Shown: piece after piece, positions 1-8,370 of the stretch
How the letters are laid out: every line of letters starts with the position of its first letter
Numbering within the stretch: position 1 is the first letter of the stretch
Source of the DNA: an uncultured bacterium
Lineage (GTDB): Bacteria > Pseudomonadota > Gammaproteobacteria > Burkholderiales > Burkholderiaceae_E
Direction of reading: 5' to 3'
DNA length: 44,698 bases
Assembly: GCA_903866395.1 (NCBI GenBank)
Contig: CAIPNM010000290.1
Location: forward strand, 1 to 44,698
Notes under the pieces: generated by a model
Database searches by the model: none
What the model was told of the DNA's origin: nothing
Seen by the model: the letters and a program-made list of their open reading frames with translations, nothing else
Made by a program: the position numbers and the translations under genes

Positions 1-648
1 GCGTGCGCCCAGCGCGCGCAGTACCGCGCTGACATGAATCTTGACGGTGCCTTCGGCAAGGTCGAGCTCACGGCAGATGAGCTTATTGGGTAGACCCCTG
101 AGAATCAGGCGCAACACGTCACACTGGCGGCCGGTGAGGCCGAGGCTTCGCGGGTCGCGTGAAGTGGCGCGCGCGGGTTGCACGCGAGACATGGCATTAG
201 CGGGGGTCCAGCCTGTGTGCGTGACCACCTCCTTGGGCACATACATGTGGCCCGCTGCCACCATTTGCAGCGCATAGCGAAGCACGTCGTGGTGAACGGT
301 TTTGGGGATGAAGCCCTGCGCGCCCAGATTGAGGCAGCGCATGATGGTGTCGCGTTCGCCGTCGGCTGACAGAACCACCACCGGCGTGTCGGGGCGCAGC
401 AGCCGCAGGCCCTGCAGGGCGTCGTAGCCATCGCTGTCGGGGAGCCCGAGATCGAGCAGAATGCAGTCGATGCGGTTGCCTTCAGCGAGAAGCCGGCGAG
501 CTTCGCCGTAGCTTGCCGCGAATTCAACCTTGGAGTCGGGTGCGACGGTTTCCAGTGTGTAGCGCAGTGCATCGCTCATGATCGGATGGTCATCGACGAG
601 CAGAAAGCGTTTGGCCGGACGATGCATGAGGGAGTTCGAAAGGTGCAT
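1..648 (-). CDS. NarL/FixJ-type response regulator (3' end cut by window)
   Basis: This is a two-component DNA-binding response regulator; its kinase and targets are unknown. The frame is open for 216 codons from an ATG at 648 to the window edge, so only the last few residues are missing. The receiver domain covers about residues 14-130, with the acidic pair in LLVDDHP, the phospho-acceptor Asp66 in CILLDLGLPDSDG and the conserved Lys116 in FIPKT. A LuxR-type helix-turn-helix starts near residue 171 (LTGRQCDVLRLI, then EGTVKIHVSAVLRALGA). The start at 648 is preceded by AAGGAG six bases upstream; an in-frame ATG at 627 is the alternative. It is divergent from dusA with only 53 bp between them. 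No kinase gene is adjacent within the window, so it looks like an orphan from this side. Family assignment is secure, function is not. Confidence 0.9.
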   Translation of the reverse strand, partial: MHLSNSLMHRPAKRFLLVDDHPIMSDALRYTLETVAPDSKVEFAASYGEARRLLAEGNRIDCILLDLGLPDSDGYDALQGLRLLRPDTPVVVLSADGERDTIMRCLNLGAQGFIPKTVHHDVLRYALQMVAAGHMYVPKEVVTHTGWTPANAMSRVQPARATSRDPRSLGLTGRQCDVLRLILRGLPNKLICRELDLAEGTVKIHVSAVLRALGAR

Positions 649-701
649 GTCGTTCTCCTTGAAGGATGTTGGTTATTGATTGACGAAGTAAAGTACGCCC
701 G

Positions 702-1673
702 ATGAATGATGATTGGCGTTTCTGCGTAGCACCAATGATGGATTTCACGGATCGGTTCTGCCGATACGTGCATCGTGCGTTCACTCGGCGGGCGCGCCTA
801 TACACCGAGATGATCACCACCGGTGCGCTGATTCACGGGCAGCGTGACCGATTGCTCAGATTCGATCCGGGTGAGCATCCGGTCGCGTTGCAGATCGGCG
901 GATCTGAACCCGACGATCTCGCGCGCGCGGCGGCCTGGGGTGAACAGGCGGGCTACGACGAAATCAACCTCAACTGTGGTTGCCCCAGCGAACGCGTGCA
1001 GCGTGGAGCGTTTGGCGCCTGTCTGATGGCCGAGCCCGATCTGGTTGCCGACTGCGTGCGCGCAATGCGCGAGGTGGTCAAGGTGCCGGTCACGGTCAAG
1101 CACCGGATCGGACTTGACCGGGATGAGTCTTATGATTTTGTCGTGCGCTTTGTTGATCGGGTGGCGCAGGCGGGCTGCAACGTGTTCATCGTGCATGCGC
1201 GCAACGCCTGGCTTCAGGGGCTGAGCCCGAAGGAGAACCGCGAAGTCCCGCCCCTTCGCTATGAAACCGTCTATCGGCTCAAGCGTGATTTCCCTTCACT
1301 CACGATCGTGATCAACGGGGGGTTACGCAGTCACGAGGAAGCGCTCAGTCAACTCGAGCATGTTGACGGCGTCATGCTGGGGCGCGCGGCCTGCGATGAC
1401 CCCTGGCTGCTGGCTCGCGTGGATTCACGCATCTACGGCGCTGCCGATCCGATCGATGATCGGGTGCAGGCGCTGGAGGCGATCCGGCCGTTTCTCGCCG
1501 ATCAGGTGCTTGAAGGCGTGTCGGCGCGGGCGGTGCTCAGGCATGTGATGGGACTTTTCAACGGGTTGCCTGGCGCGCGTGCCTGGCGGCGAACCCTGAG
1601 CGACAGCGCGACGCTGGCGCAGTACGGCGCGGGTACGCTCGATCAGGCGCTCGCCCGAATGCTTCGCACGTAG
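702..1673 (+). CDS. dusA: tRNA-dihydrouridine(20/20a) synthase DusA
   Basis: This FMN-dependent enzyme reduces uridine to dihydrouridine in the D-loop of tRNAs, using NADPH. The 323-residue protein has the usual TIM-barrel start FCVAPMMDFTDR, the active-site segment INLNCGCPSERVQ with the catalytic cysteine, and the phosphate-binding INGG and GVMLGRA segments. The stretch LSPKENREVPPLRY distinguishes DusA from DusB and DusC. Length is normal for the family. The ATG at 702 has no clear Shine-Dalgarno sequence. The 3' end overlaps the convergent DUF2069 gene by 31 bp. The 5' end of dusA is a known insertion site for some genomic islands, but the upstream neighbour here is a response regulator and no integrase is present. 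Confidence 0.95.
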   Translation: MNDDWRFCVAPMMDFTDRFCRYVHRAFTRRARLYTEMITTGALIHGQRDRLLRFDPGEHPVALQIGGSEPDDLARAAAWGEQAGYDEINLNCGCPSERVQRGAFGACLMAEPDLVADCVRAMREVVKVPVTVKHRIGLDRDESYDFVVRFVDRVAQAGCNVFIVHARNAWLQGLSPKENREVPPLRYETVYRLKRDFPSLTIVINGGLRSHEEALSQLEHVDGVMLGRAACDDPWLLARVDSRIYGAADPIDDRVQALEAIRPFLADQVLEGVSARAVLRHVMGLFNGLPGARAWRRTLSDSATLAQYGAGTLDQALARMLRT

Positions 1674-1990
1674 GCCAAAATGGCAAGAAAAGCGATTCCT
1701 GCAAAGCTGGCCTCAATGGTGCCAAGCAGCGCACCCAGTCCATGGTCACTGGCCGCCCGTACCAACCCTTCCATCAGATAGATCATGACGATCATCGACC
1801 ACCACTGGAATACGCGCACTCGGCCCGCATGCAGTGCGGGCAGGGCGAGCGCCAAGGGAATGACCTTGAGGGAGAGCAGCCAAGCGCCCGGTCGCAGCGG
1901 CGCAAGCCATAACTCCCAGGCGAGGCCAAGGATGATCAGCGCCACAAAGCAGCTGACGACGAGACGTTTGAGGATGGTCGTGGACGGCAC
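1643..1990 (-). CDS. DUF2069 small inner-membrane protein
   Basis: This is a 115-residue integral membrane protein of unknown function. Four hydrophobic segments are visible, at about residues 9-30, 34-52, 61-79 and 87-108. The pattern, with WLAPLRPGAWLLSLKVIPL in the first loop and FQWWSMIVMIYLMEG further on, is typical of the DUF2069 family found in beta- and gammaproteobacteria. The start is a GTG at 1990. The gene runs against dusA and overlaps its 3' end by 31 bp, so both reading frames are constrained there. No signal peptide or soluble domain is seen. The family call rests on length, topology and motif recognition; no role is claimed. Confidence 0.8.
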   Translation of the reverse strand: MPSTTILKRLVVSCFVALIILGLAWELWLAPLRPGAWLLSLKVIPLALALPALHAGRVRVFQWWSMIVMIYLMEGLVRAASDHGLGALLGTIEASFAGIAFLAILAYVRSIRASA

Positions 1991-2120
1991 GCGGCGAATT
2001 ATAGAGGCGAGCTCGCGATGACCTTGTCGCGCCGCCGGTTACCAGCCGAGTGGGCGGCCCGCGCTTGGCGATTGCGCTCCATCCGCGAGCAGGTTGTCGG
2101 AGGTCGCTCGGGGGGCATCC

Positions 2121-3413
2121 ATGCTTGAACGGGGCGCACGCCGCGCCACGTTTCGCGAGCGGGCTCGGCGCCTGGTGCTCGATATGCTCCGGCGGGCGCG
2201 ACGCCTTCGCCTGCAGCAGACCGCTGCCAGCCTGGCGTTTCTCTCCCTGTTTGCGGCCGTGCCGGTGCTATCGATTGCGTTGTCCGTGCTGTCTGCGCTA
2301 CCGGTATTCGAGCGGCTGCAGGAAAGCGTTCAAGATTTTCTGCTGCGCAATCTCTTTCCGGAGGCGTTCAGCGAGACCGTGATGGGCTACCTCGAGGAGT
2401 TCGCGGGGCGGGCGAGTCGCCTTTCAGTTGTGGGTGGCATCCTGTTCTTTATGACCGCGGTCACGGCGCTTCGGGTGATTGAGACCACGATGAATGCGAT
2501 CTGGAGCACGGCGAGGCGCCGATCCCTGCCGCACCGGATCGGGCTTTATTGGGCGCTACTCACGCTTGCGCCAATCGCGCTTGCGGCGGTGCTGGCTCTG
2601 AATAGCCATGTCATCGCCGAACTGACCCGTGGCGTCGAGCTGGTCTGGGTGCAGTCGATCTGGTTCGCAGCGCTTCCCTGGCTGCTGGGGGCGGCGGGGC
2701 TGTGGCTCATGTTTCTGCTACTGCCGGCGGTACGTGTGGTTCCGCTTCATGCGTTAGTGGGCGCCTTGCTGTCGGGCGTGCTGCTGGTGCTGCTGCAGCG
2801 CGGCCTCGGCTGGAGCGTTCGTCAGTTGCCCACTTACGAGGTGGTGTACGGTGCATTTGCGGCGTTACCGCTGCTTCTGATCTGGTTGTTTCTCGCCTGG
2901 GCGGCGGTGCTGGCGGGCGCGCTCCTCGCAGCGAGCCTTCGACACTGGTCGGCGCCGCTCGATGAGCCCACGCTTGATGATTCGCCAGGCAGTCGGTTCG
3001 ACGACGGGGTCACGGTGCTGCGGGCGCTGCTCCAGGTTGTCTCTGGTAAGCATCCCGCTGATCATTCGCAAGTCATCGCACTGGCTGCGCGCAGTCTCGC
3101 CGAGCACTTTGGGCACAACGCTCAGCGTGCCGAGCAGGCTGCCGAGATGCTGGAACGCCTCGGTTATGTCATTCGGCTGGTGCATCTGGCGGGGCATCCA
3201 TCAACGCCCGGCCTGACTCAAGCCGAGGGAGGCGGAAGGCGCGTGGGTGCGTCCGATGTCTGGTCGGAGCGCTGGGCTTGGGCTAATTCCCCTCAGGCGC
3301 TTACGCTGCGGCCGTTGTTTGACGACCTGTGGTGGGCCGGGCAGCCGGGCGGGGCAGCTGCCTGGCAGGGGGATAGGCTAGACCAGCCTTTAGGTCAGGC
3401 GCTTGCCAGCTGA
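2121..3413 (+). CDS. YihY/BrkB (UPF0761) family inner-membrane protein
   Basis: This is a polytopic inner-membrane protein of the YihY/virulence-factor-BrkB family, whose substrate is not established. The N-terminal half has six hydrophobic segments, with the family motifs QQTAASLAFLSLFAAVPVLS near the start and YGAFAALPLLLIWLFLAW near the last helix. It is followed by about 140 residues of soluble C-terminal region that may carry a winged-helix-like fold; I cannot confirm this by eye. The ATG at 2121 has a G-run about five bases upstream. An in-frame TTG at 2094 would add nine residues, and the choice between them is uncertain. It is convergent with the alpha/beta hydrolase, and their last 19 bp overlap. 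BrkB was named for serum resistance in Bordetella, but that does not assign a function here. Confidence 0.9.
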   Translation: MLERGARRATFRERARRLVLDMLRRARRLRLQQTAASLAFLSLFAAVPVLSIALSVLSALPVFERLQESVQDFLLRNLFPEAFSETVMGYLEEFAGRASRLSVVGGILFFMTAVTALRVIETTMNAIWSTARRRSLPHRIGLYWALLTLAPIALAAVLALNSHVIAELTRGVELVWVQSIWFAALPWLLGAAGLWLMFLLLPAVRVVPLHALVGALLSGVLLVLLQRGLGWSVRQLPTYEVVYGAFAALPLLLIWLFLAWAAVLAGALLAASLRHWSAPLDEPTLDDSPGSRFDDGVTVLRALLQVVSGKHPADHSQVIALAARSLAEHFGHNAQRAEQAAEMLERLGYVIRLVHLAGHPSTPGLTQAEGGGRRVGASDVWSERWAWANSPQALTLRPLFDDLWWAGQPGGAAAWQGDRLDQPLGQALAS

Positions 3414-4252
3414 ACGTCGGGCGTGAATCGCAGCGAGCGGGTGAATCGATGCAGCGCCTCAAGTAGCACGTCAGGGCGCTCGCTCATCAGTGCATGGCCG
3501 CAGCCAGGTACCTCGGTGATTTGCGGAGCGGGCACATGCTGTGCGCGGGCTGAATCGGTCAGGGCAGTGGCAAGTGCCTTGGCGGCCTTGGGCGGGGTCA
3601 TCATGTCTCGGCCGCCCAGGACCATCAATGCGGGGCAAGCCACCTTGCGTGCCGCCTCGAAAGCCTGGTCATAGGCGTTGCAGGCGGAAAAGTCGTTGAG
3701 GAGCACCCCTTTCGTCTGGCGCTCCATCAGTCGTCGGTTCTGGACGAAGATTGAAAATCCAGGCCCGGGACACCCCGGGCGCGCATTAATGGTGGCGTGC
3801 GACCAGGCGTTGATCATGTCGAACGCGCGCGGTTCGTCGGTACGAGCGGCTTCAAGGAGCGCGTCTGACACCTTCATGGGGGCGGCCGAAGCCACCAGCG
3901 CAATGCCTGCCGCCACGTCGGGGTGACTGGCTGCACACTGCAACGCCACCAAGGATCCCATGCTGTGCCCGCAGAGCAGCGCCGGTCCAATGCCGCAGGC
4001 ACGGGCCATTGCAGCGACCCAGTCTGACATGCGTTCAATGGAGGGGAGAGGTGCGCCAGCGCTTCGCCCGTGACCTGGCAGGTCAACCGCGAGCACATCG
4101 AAGCCGTGGTGCGCGAGATAGCGCGACTGCAGGATCCAGACGCTGTGGTCGTGCTGTGCGCCGTGGATGAACATCACCGCGGGTCGGTTCCCGCTCACTG
4201 ATCGGCCACCGGTGTAGGCGTAGGACTGGAGGCCGTCGATCGTGACTTGCAT
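3395..4252 (-). CDS. alpha/beta hydrolase
   Basis: This is a 285-residue serine hydrolase of the alpha/beta fold with unknown substrate. The oxyanion-side motif FIHGAQHDHSVW, the nucleophile elbow GHSMGS, the acid in GGRDMMTP and the catalytic histidine in PGCGHALM are all present in the expected order, so it should be active. No signal peptide is seen, which suggests a cytoplasmic enzyme. It lies 16 bp downstream of the O-acetylhomoserine sulfhydrylase gene on the same strand. An AGGAGG sequence overlaps the stop of that gene, 11 bases before the ATG, so the two are probably co-transcribed. It is too short and has the wrong nucleophile context to be homoserine O-acetyltransferase MetX. Esterase, lactonase or C-C hydrolase activity is possible. 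Confidence 0.9.
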   Translation of the reverse strand: MQVTIDGLQSYAYTGGRSVSGNRPAVMFIHGAQHDHSVWILQSRYLAHHGFDVLAVDLPGHGRSAGAPLPSIERMSDWVAAMARACGIGPALLCGHSMGSLVALQCAASHPDVAAGIALVASAAPMKVSDALLEAARTDEPRAFDMINAWSHATINARPGCPGPGFSIFVQNRRLMERQTKGVLLNDFSACNAYDQAFEAARKVACPALMVLGGRDMMTPPKAAKALATALTDSARAQHVPAPQITEVPGCGHALMSERPDVLLEALHRFTRSLRFTPDVQLASA

Positions 4253-4268
4253 GATGATTGAATCCTCC

Positions 4269-5564
4269 TCAGCCGCGCTCGGCTGCGCGAAAGGCGGCCT
4301 TGAGGTCGGTGATCAGATCGTCGGCGTCTTCCAGCCCGATCGACAAACGCAGGGTTCCTTCGCTGATGCCAGCCAATGAGAGGGCGTTGGCATCCATCCG
4401 GAAATGGGTGGTGGAGGCGGGATGAATGACAAGCGAGCGTGCGTCGCCCACATTGGCCAGATGCGAAAACAGCCTGAGCGCCTCGACGAAACGCCGTCCG
4501 GCTGCGCGATCGCCCTTGAGGTCGAAGCTAAAGACCGCACCGCAGCCCCGGGGCATCAGCCGTGCGGCGAGCGCATGGTCGGGGTGCGAGGGCAGTGCCG
4601 GGTAGGACACTTTCGCCACCATGGGATGCTCGGCCAGAAAGTGGGCGATCCGGACCGCGTTTGAGACATGGCGCTGCATGCGAACGGGCAGGGTCTCGAT
4701 CCCCTGCAGGATCTGGAACGCGTTCATTGGGCTCAAGCAGGCGCCGAAATCGCGCAGCCCCTCGCGGCGCGCGCGAAGAAGAAAGGGCGCCACGGTGGAT
4801 TCTTCGGCGAACACCATGCCGTGAAAGCCCTCGTACGGTGCGGTGAGTTCAGGAAACCGTCCTGACGCGTCCCAGTCGAATCGGCCTGAATCCACTAGCA
4901 GTCCGCCAATCACTGTGCCGTGGCCGCAGAGAAACTTGGTGGCCGAGTGAAACAGCAGGTCGGCGCCGTGCTCGAATGGGCGAAGAAGCCAGGGAGTTGT
5001 GAACGTGGAGTCGACCAGAAGCGGAATGCCCTGTGCGTGGGCGATCTCCGAGACGGAGGCAATATCGAGCACGTCTAGACCGGGGTTCCCCAGCGTTTCG
5101 GCAAACAGCAGCCGTGTCTGCGGTCGGATCGCTGCGCGCCATTCGTCAAGATGCCTCGGATTGACGAAGGTGGTTTCTATACCGAATCGCGCAAGCGTGT
5201 AATGGAGAAGATTGTGGGATCCGCCGTAAAGGGCGCTTGAGGCGACGATGTGCGAACCTGCCCCGGCGATGGTGGCGATGGCCAGATGCAGCGCCGCCTG
5301 ACCACTGGCCGTGGCGATCGCACCCACCCCCGCTTCGAGCGCAGCGATCCGCTCCTCGAGCACCGCCACGGTGGGATTGCTGATCCGCGAATAAACGTGA
5401 CCGGCCTGCTCCATATTGAAGAGGGCGGCTGCGTGATCGGAGTCGCGAAACACGAACGACGCCGACAGATAAATGGGCGTGGCGCGTGCGCCGGTGTCAC
5501 TGTCTGGGGCTGCGCCGGCGTGCAGGGACAGCGTATCGAATCCGTAATAGTCGCGTTGGCTCAT
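4269..5564 (-). CDS. metY: O-acetylhomoserine sulfhydrylase (aminocarboxypropyltransferase)
   Basis: This PLP enzyme of the Cys/Met metabolism family makes homocysteine from O-acetylhomoserine and sulfide, giving direct sulfhydrylation in methionine synthesis. The 431-residue protein opens with the family signature DTLSLHAGAAPD and ATPIYLSASFVF. It has YSRISNPTV and the cofactor phosphate-binding region ASGQAALHLA. The PLP lysine lies in HSATKFLCGHGT, and LVIHPASTTH follows near the C-terminus. The length of about 430 residues favours MetY over the shorter (about 390-400) cystathionine gamma-synthase and MetZ, but these are hard to separate by sequence alone. It is the first gene of a likely two-gene operon with the hydrolase and is divergent from surE. 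The ATG at 5564 has no obvious ribosome binding site. Confidence 0.9.
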   Translation of the reverse strand: MSQRDYYGFDTLSLHAGAAPDSDTGARATPIYLSASFVFRDSDHAAALFNMEQAGHVYSRISNPTVAVLEERIAALEAGVGAIATASGQAALHLAIATIAGAGSHIVASSALYGGSHNLLHYTLARFGIETTFVNPRHLDEWRAAIRPQTRLLFAETLGNPGLDVLDIASVSEIAHAQGIPLLVDSTFTTPWLLRPFEHGADLLFHSATKFLCGHGTVIGGLLVDSGRFDWDASGRFPELTAPYEGFHGMVFAEESTVAPFLLRARREGLRDFGACLSPMNAFQILQGIETLPVRMQRHVSNAVRIAHFLAEHPMVAKVSYPALPSHPDHALAARLMPRGCGAVFSFDLKGDRAAGRRFVEALRLFSHLANVGDARSLVIHPASTTHFRMDANALSLAGISEGTLRLSIGLEDADDLITDLKAAFRAAERG

Positions 5565-5591
5565 ATTGAGAGTGCATAAAGTGGCCGGCGC

Positions 5592-5620
5592 AGTATGAAC
5601 ATGCGACCGACAGGGGTCAA
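5592..5620 (-). promoter_or_regulatory. sigma-70-like promoter of metY
   Basis: On the minus strand a TTGACC hexamer at 5620-5615 is followed, after exactly 17 bases, by CATACT at 5597-5592. The -35 matches consensus at five of six positions and the -10 at four of six. Transcription would start near 5585, about 20 bases before the metY ATG. This is seen by eye and has not been tested. Confidence 0.5.
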
Positions 5621-5653
5621 TCCAGGCTATTCAGGCGGTTTGGATAGAATCGA

Positions 5654-6403
5654 ATGATGAAAATTTTGATCAGCAATGACGACGGTTATCTGTCGCCGGG
5701 AATCGCGATGCTCGCGAAGGTGGCCTCACGTTATGGTCAGGCGGTGGTGGTTGCACCAGACCAGGACCGAAGCGGTGCTTCAAATTCGCTCACGCTCGAT
5801 CGACCGCTCACAGTCCGTACGGCGCCCAGCGGCTTCATGTACGTAAATGGTACCCCTACCGACTGTGTTCACATCGCCATCACGGGCATGCTGGGGTGGC
5901 GCCCTGACCTGGTCCTGAGCGGCCTGAACGACGGCGCCAACATGGGTGACGACACCATTTACTCGGGCACCGTCGCCGCAGCCATGGAGGGTCTCCAGTT
6001 GGGGGTGCCCGCCATTGCGTTTTCGATTGTGCAGAAGGGCTTCGCCCACCTCGAGGCGGCGGGCGGCATCGTCGACCGTATCGTGCGCCGCTGGGTCGAA
6101 TCGCCGCCCGACGCGCCCATGCTTCTAAACGTCAATATCCCATCGTTGCCCGAAGACAAACTCGGACCCATCCGAACCACGAGGCTTGGTAAGCGTCACT
6201 TTGCCGAACCGGCCATCCCTGGACGCAACCCGCGTGATGAGCCGATCTGGTGGATCGGTCCGCCCGGGTCGGCCCGTGACGCAGGCCCTGGCACCGATTT
6301 TCATGCGGTCGAGTCGGGCGAGGTGTCGGTCACGCCGCTGGAAGTCGACCTGACCGGCTACGGCCGCCTCGAACGGGTGGGCGGATGGTTGGCATCGGCT
6401 TGA
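5654..6403 (+). CDS. surE: 5'/3'-nucleotidase SurE
   Basis: SurE is a metal-dependent phosphatase acting on nucleoside 5'- and 3'-monophosphates, linked to stationary-phase survival. The metal-binding residues are visible in ISNDDGYLSPG, DRSGASNSLTL and SGLNDGANMGDD, and the substrate region YSGTVAAAMEG follows. The 249 residues fit the family. Two adjacent ATGs (5654 and 5657) are possible starts, and no good Shine-Dalgarno sequence precedes either. A TAGAAT hexamer at 5645-5650 would place a transcription start at about the second ATG, so the message might be leaderless. surE begins the surE-pcm-nlpD block, a stress cluster that in many proteobacteria ends with rpoS. Confidence 0.95.
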   Translation: MMKILISNDDGYLSPGIAMLAKVASRYGQAVVVAPDQDRSGASNSLTLDRPLTVRTAPSGFMYVNGTPTDCVHIAITGMLGWRPDLVLSGLNDGANMGDDTIYSGTVAAAMEGLQLGVPAIAFSIVQKGFAHLEAAGGIVDRIVRRWVESPPDAPMLLNVNIPSLPEDKLGPIRTTRLGKRHFAEPAIPGRNPRDEPIWWIGPPGSARDAGPGTDFHAVESGEVSVTPLEVDLTGYGRLERVGGWLASA

Positions 6404-6459
6404 AGCTGAGCCGGTTCGCCGTTCGCAGCCGCGCCTCCGTGGCCTGACGGGAGAATGTC

Positions 6460-7257
6460 TTGAGCAAAATGGCGCGCTGGATGGATCAGGCGGCCATTCC
6501 GCGGCCGTCTGCACCCACTCGATCCCGGCACCGGGTGTCGCAACCCGATTCCGCAGAGCGGCAGGTCGACTCGCGTGCGACTGCGGCCGAATCAGCTGAA
6601 CCTGGGTTGGTCTCAGAAGCGGTTCGGCTTGCCATGGTGGAGGGCCTGCGGCGAGCCGGGGTACGCGATTCCGGCGTGCTTGAGGTCATGCGCAACGTGC
6701 CCCGGCACCGCTTTGTCGAACCGGCTTTGTCGAGCCGGGCCTACGAAGACGTGGCCCTCCCCATCGGCCATGCGCAGACCATCTCTCGGCCATTTACCGT
6801 CGCCCGGATGATCGAGCTATTGGCTGCGCCGCTTGAGGGAACGGCCCGGTCGGCCGCGCGTGTGCTGGAAATTGGAACGGGCTGCGGTTATCAGGCGGCC
6901 GTGCTCGCCCGCCTGTTTGGCGAAGTGGTATCCATCGAACGCATTCGGGGTTTGCATGAGCAGGCCCGAACTAACCTTCGCAGCCTGCGTATTGCCAACC
7001 TGCGCCTCGTCTTTGGTGACGGCCAGCTGGGCGTACCCCAGGCCGCACCTTATGATCTGGTGATCGCCGCCGCCGCGGGCGAGAGCATTCCCGAGGCCTG
7101 GCTTCAGCAGATGCAGATCGGAGGGCGCCTGATTGCGCCAGTGTCGGGAGGAAAAGGGCAGGCGCTCCACCTGGTTGAACGAAGCGGATCCGATCGGTGG
7201 CAACTGACCGTGCTTGATGCGGTACGATTTGTGCCTTTGCGGGACGGCACGGCGTAA
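6460..7257 (+). CDS. pcm: protein-L-isoaspartate O-methyltransferase
   Basis: Pcm transfers a methyl group from S-adenosylmethionine to L-isoaspartyl residues in damaged proteins and so starts their repair. The core contains SRAYEDVALPIGHAQTIS, which binds substrate, and the SAM-binding glycine motif VLEIGTGCGYQAAVLARL. The start chosen is TTG at 6460 because CGGGAG lies seven bases upstream; an in-frame ATG is at 6469. The protein has 265 residues, about 50 more than the Escherichia coli enzyme. The extra part is a polar, probably disordered N-terminal extension, as seen in other Burkholderiales. It lies 56 bp after surE and 61 bp before the nlpD-like gene in a likely operon. Confidence 0.93.
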   Translation: MSKMARWMDQAAIPRPSAPTRSRHRVSQPDSAERQVDSRATAAESAEPGLVSEAVRLAMVEGLRRAGVRDSGVLEVMRNVPRHRFVEPALSSRAYEDVALPIGHAQTISRPFTVARMIELLAAPLEGTARSAARVLEIGTGCGYQAAVLARLFGEVVSIERIRGLHEQARTNLRSLRIANLRLVFGDGQLGVPQAAPYDLVIAAAAGESIPEAWLQQMQIGGRLIAPVSGGKGQALHLVERSGSDRWQLTVLDAVRFVPLRDGTA

Positions 7258-7318
7258 GCTTCGTTCCGCGCCTATCATCGCCAGCTCCTCGCGCAAGCCA
7301 GTGTCGCCAACGCACCCC

Positions 7319-8341
7319 ATGACGCCTTACACCACGGATTTGAAAACCCGCACCGCCGGGCGAGTACGCTCGAGGCCACTGCCTGCCATGGCCCGGCTTG
7401 CCGCGTTGGCGCTCGCAGCGCTGCTCGCCGGCTGCACGGCGCCCCGGCCCGCTCCAGTCGAAAATCGATCGTCGGCGCCGCAGTCTGGATCGGGCTCGAC
7501 TACCGCCAGCGCACCGCGGCCTGCTGCGACCACGCCGGCGCGGCCCGCTCCCGCTGCATCCACTCCTGCGGCGTCCGCCAGCCGGGCCGGTGCGCAGGGT
7601 ACTGCTTCACCCCCGTCCGGCCAGCCTGGCGCCGCCTCGCGCGCGCCGGCTGCGCAGGCCTCGCCGGTCAAGGTCACGCCGCTCGAGCCAGTTCGCCCCG
7701 CCGGGGCGCTCGATCCTGCAGGGGATACTGTCCCGCCGCTGGTTCGTTCGGACGCGAGTGGCGCCGCTCAGCGCGCAGACGCACCGGCAACCGCCACCAC
7801 CCGGCCGTCGGTCGCAGGGGGGGCGCCTGCTACGTCGGCTTCTTCGGCGTCCTCCACGTCGTCGGTCACGACATCGCCGCCAACAGCCGCCGCGCCGGCA
7901 GGCGCGGCAGCCGCCACCGCTACGGGCCCGCTCGCCTCAGCTGCGCCATCTGCGGCGGCAACCGAGCCCCAGCGGTTCACCTGGCCGGCCTCGGGTCGCT
8001 TGCTTGAAGGGTTTTCCGAGCCGCGCAACATGGGCATTGCAATAGAAGGCCAGCCAGGTGATCCGGTCTACGCGGTGGCCGAGGGCAAAGTGATTTTCAG
8101 CGGGGTGGGGCCACGGGGTTACGGCAACCTCATCATCGTCAAGCACGAAAACGATCTGCTCTCGGTCTACGCGCACAACCGGTCGCTGGTGGTTCGCGAA
8201 GGCGATCAGGTCACACGTGGTCAGAAGATCGCCGAAATCGGCGACAGCGACGCCGACCGCCCCAAGCTGCGGTTCGAGATCCGGCGCGAAGGGCGTCCGG
8301 TCGATCCGTCCAAATATCTGCCTTCCCGTCCCGGGCAGTAA
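7319..8341 (+). CDS. nlpD: NlpD-like lipoprotein with degenerate LytM (M23) domain
   Basis: NlpD-type proteins sit in the outer membrane and activate the amidase AmiC during septal peptidoglycan splitting. From ATG 7319 the protein has 340 residues. A hydrophobic stretch ends in the lipobox LLAGC at about residue 38. About 200 residues of Ala/Pro/Ser/Thr-rich linker follow, then a C-terminal M23 domain from FTWPASGRLLEGF to SKYLP. The zinc-ligand positions are replaced: NMGIAIEG stands where active enzymes have HxGxD, and LRFEIRR where they have LHFEIR. It is therefore very likely an activator and not a hydrolase. The LysM domain normally present between lipobox and linker is not visible. An ATG at 7388 would give a more standard signal peptide (MARLAALALAALLAGC) and is a serious alternative start. 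rpoS does not follow. Confidence 0.85.
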   Translation: MTPYTTDLKTRTAGRVRSRPLPAMARLAALALAALLAGCTAPRPAPVENRSSAPQSGSGSTTASAPRPAATTPARPAPAASTPAASASRAGAQGTASPPSGQPGAASRAPAAQASPVKVTPLEPVRPAGALDPAGDTVPPLVRSDASGAAQRADAPATATTRPSVAGGAPATSASSASSTSSVTTSPPTAAAPAGAAAATATGPLASAAPSAAATEPQRFTWPASGRLLEGFSEPRNMGIAIEGQPGDPVYAVAEGKVIFSGVGPRGYGNLIIVKHENDLLSVYAHNRSLVVREGDQVTRGQKIAEIGDSDADRPKLRFEIRREGRPVDPSKYLPSRPGQ

Positions 8342-8370
8342 ACACCCTCCGGCCGTGTGCCCGGAACCCC

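Noticed and set aside
702..760. dusA as the site of an integrated island
   Set aside because: dusA is a known island target, but the gene is intact and no integrase or repeated dusA 5' segment is present in the window.
3395..4252. Reading the hydrolase next to metY as homoserine O-acetyltransferase MetX
   Set aside because: MetX is about 370 residues and has a GGSMGG-type nucleophile elbow; this protein has 285 residues and GHSMGS, so only a general hydrolase call is supported.
7440..7980. Tandem repeats in the nlpD linker region
   Set aside because: The sequence is low-complexity for Ala, Pro, Ser and Thr codons, but no regular repeat unit is visible, so neither a CRISPR nor a repeat array is supported.
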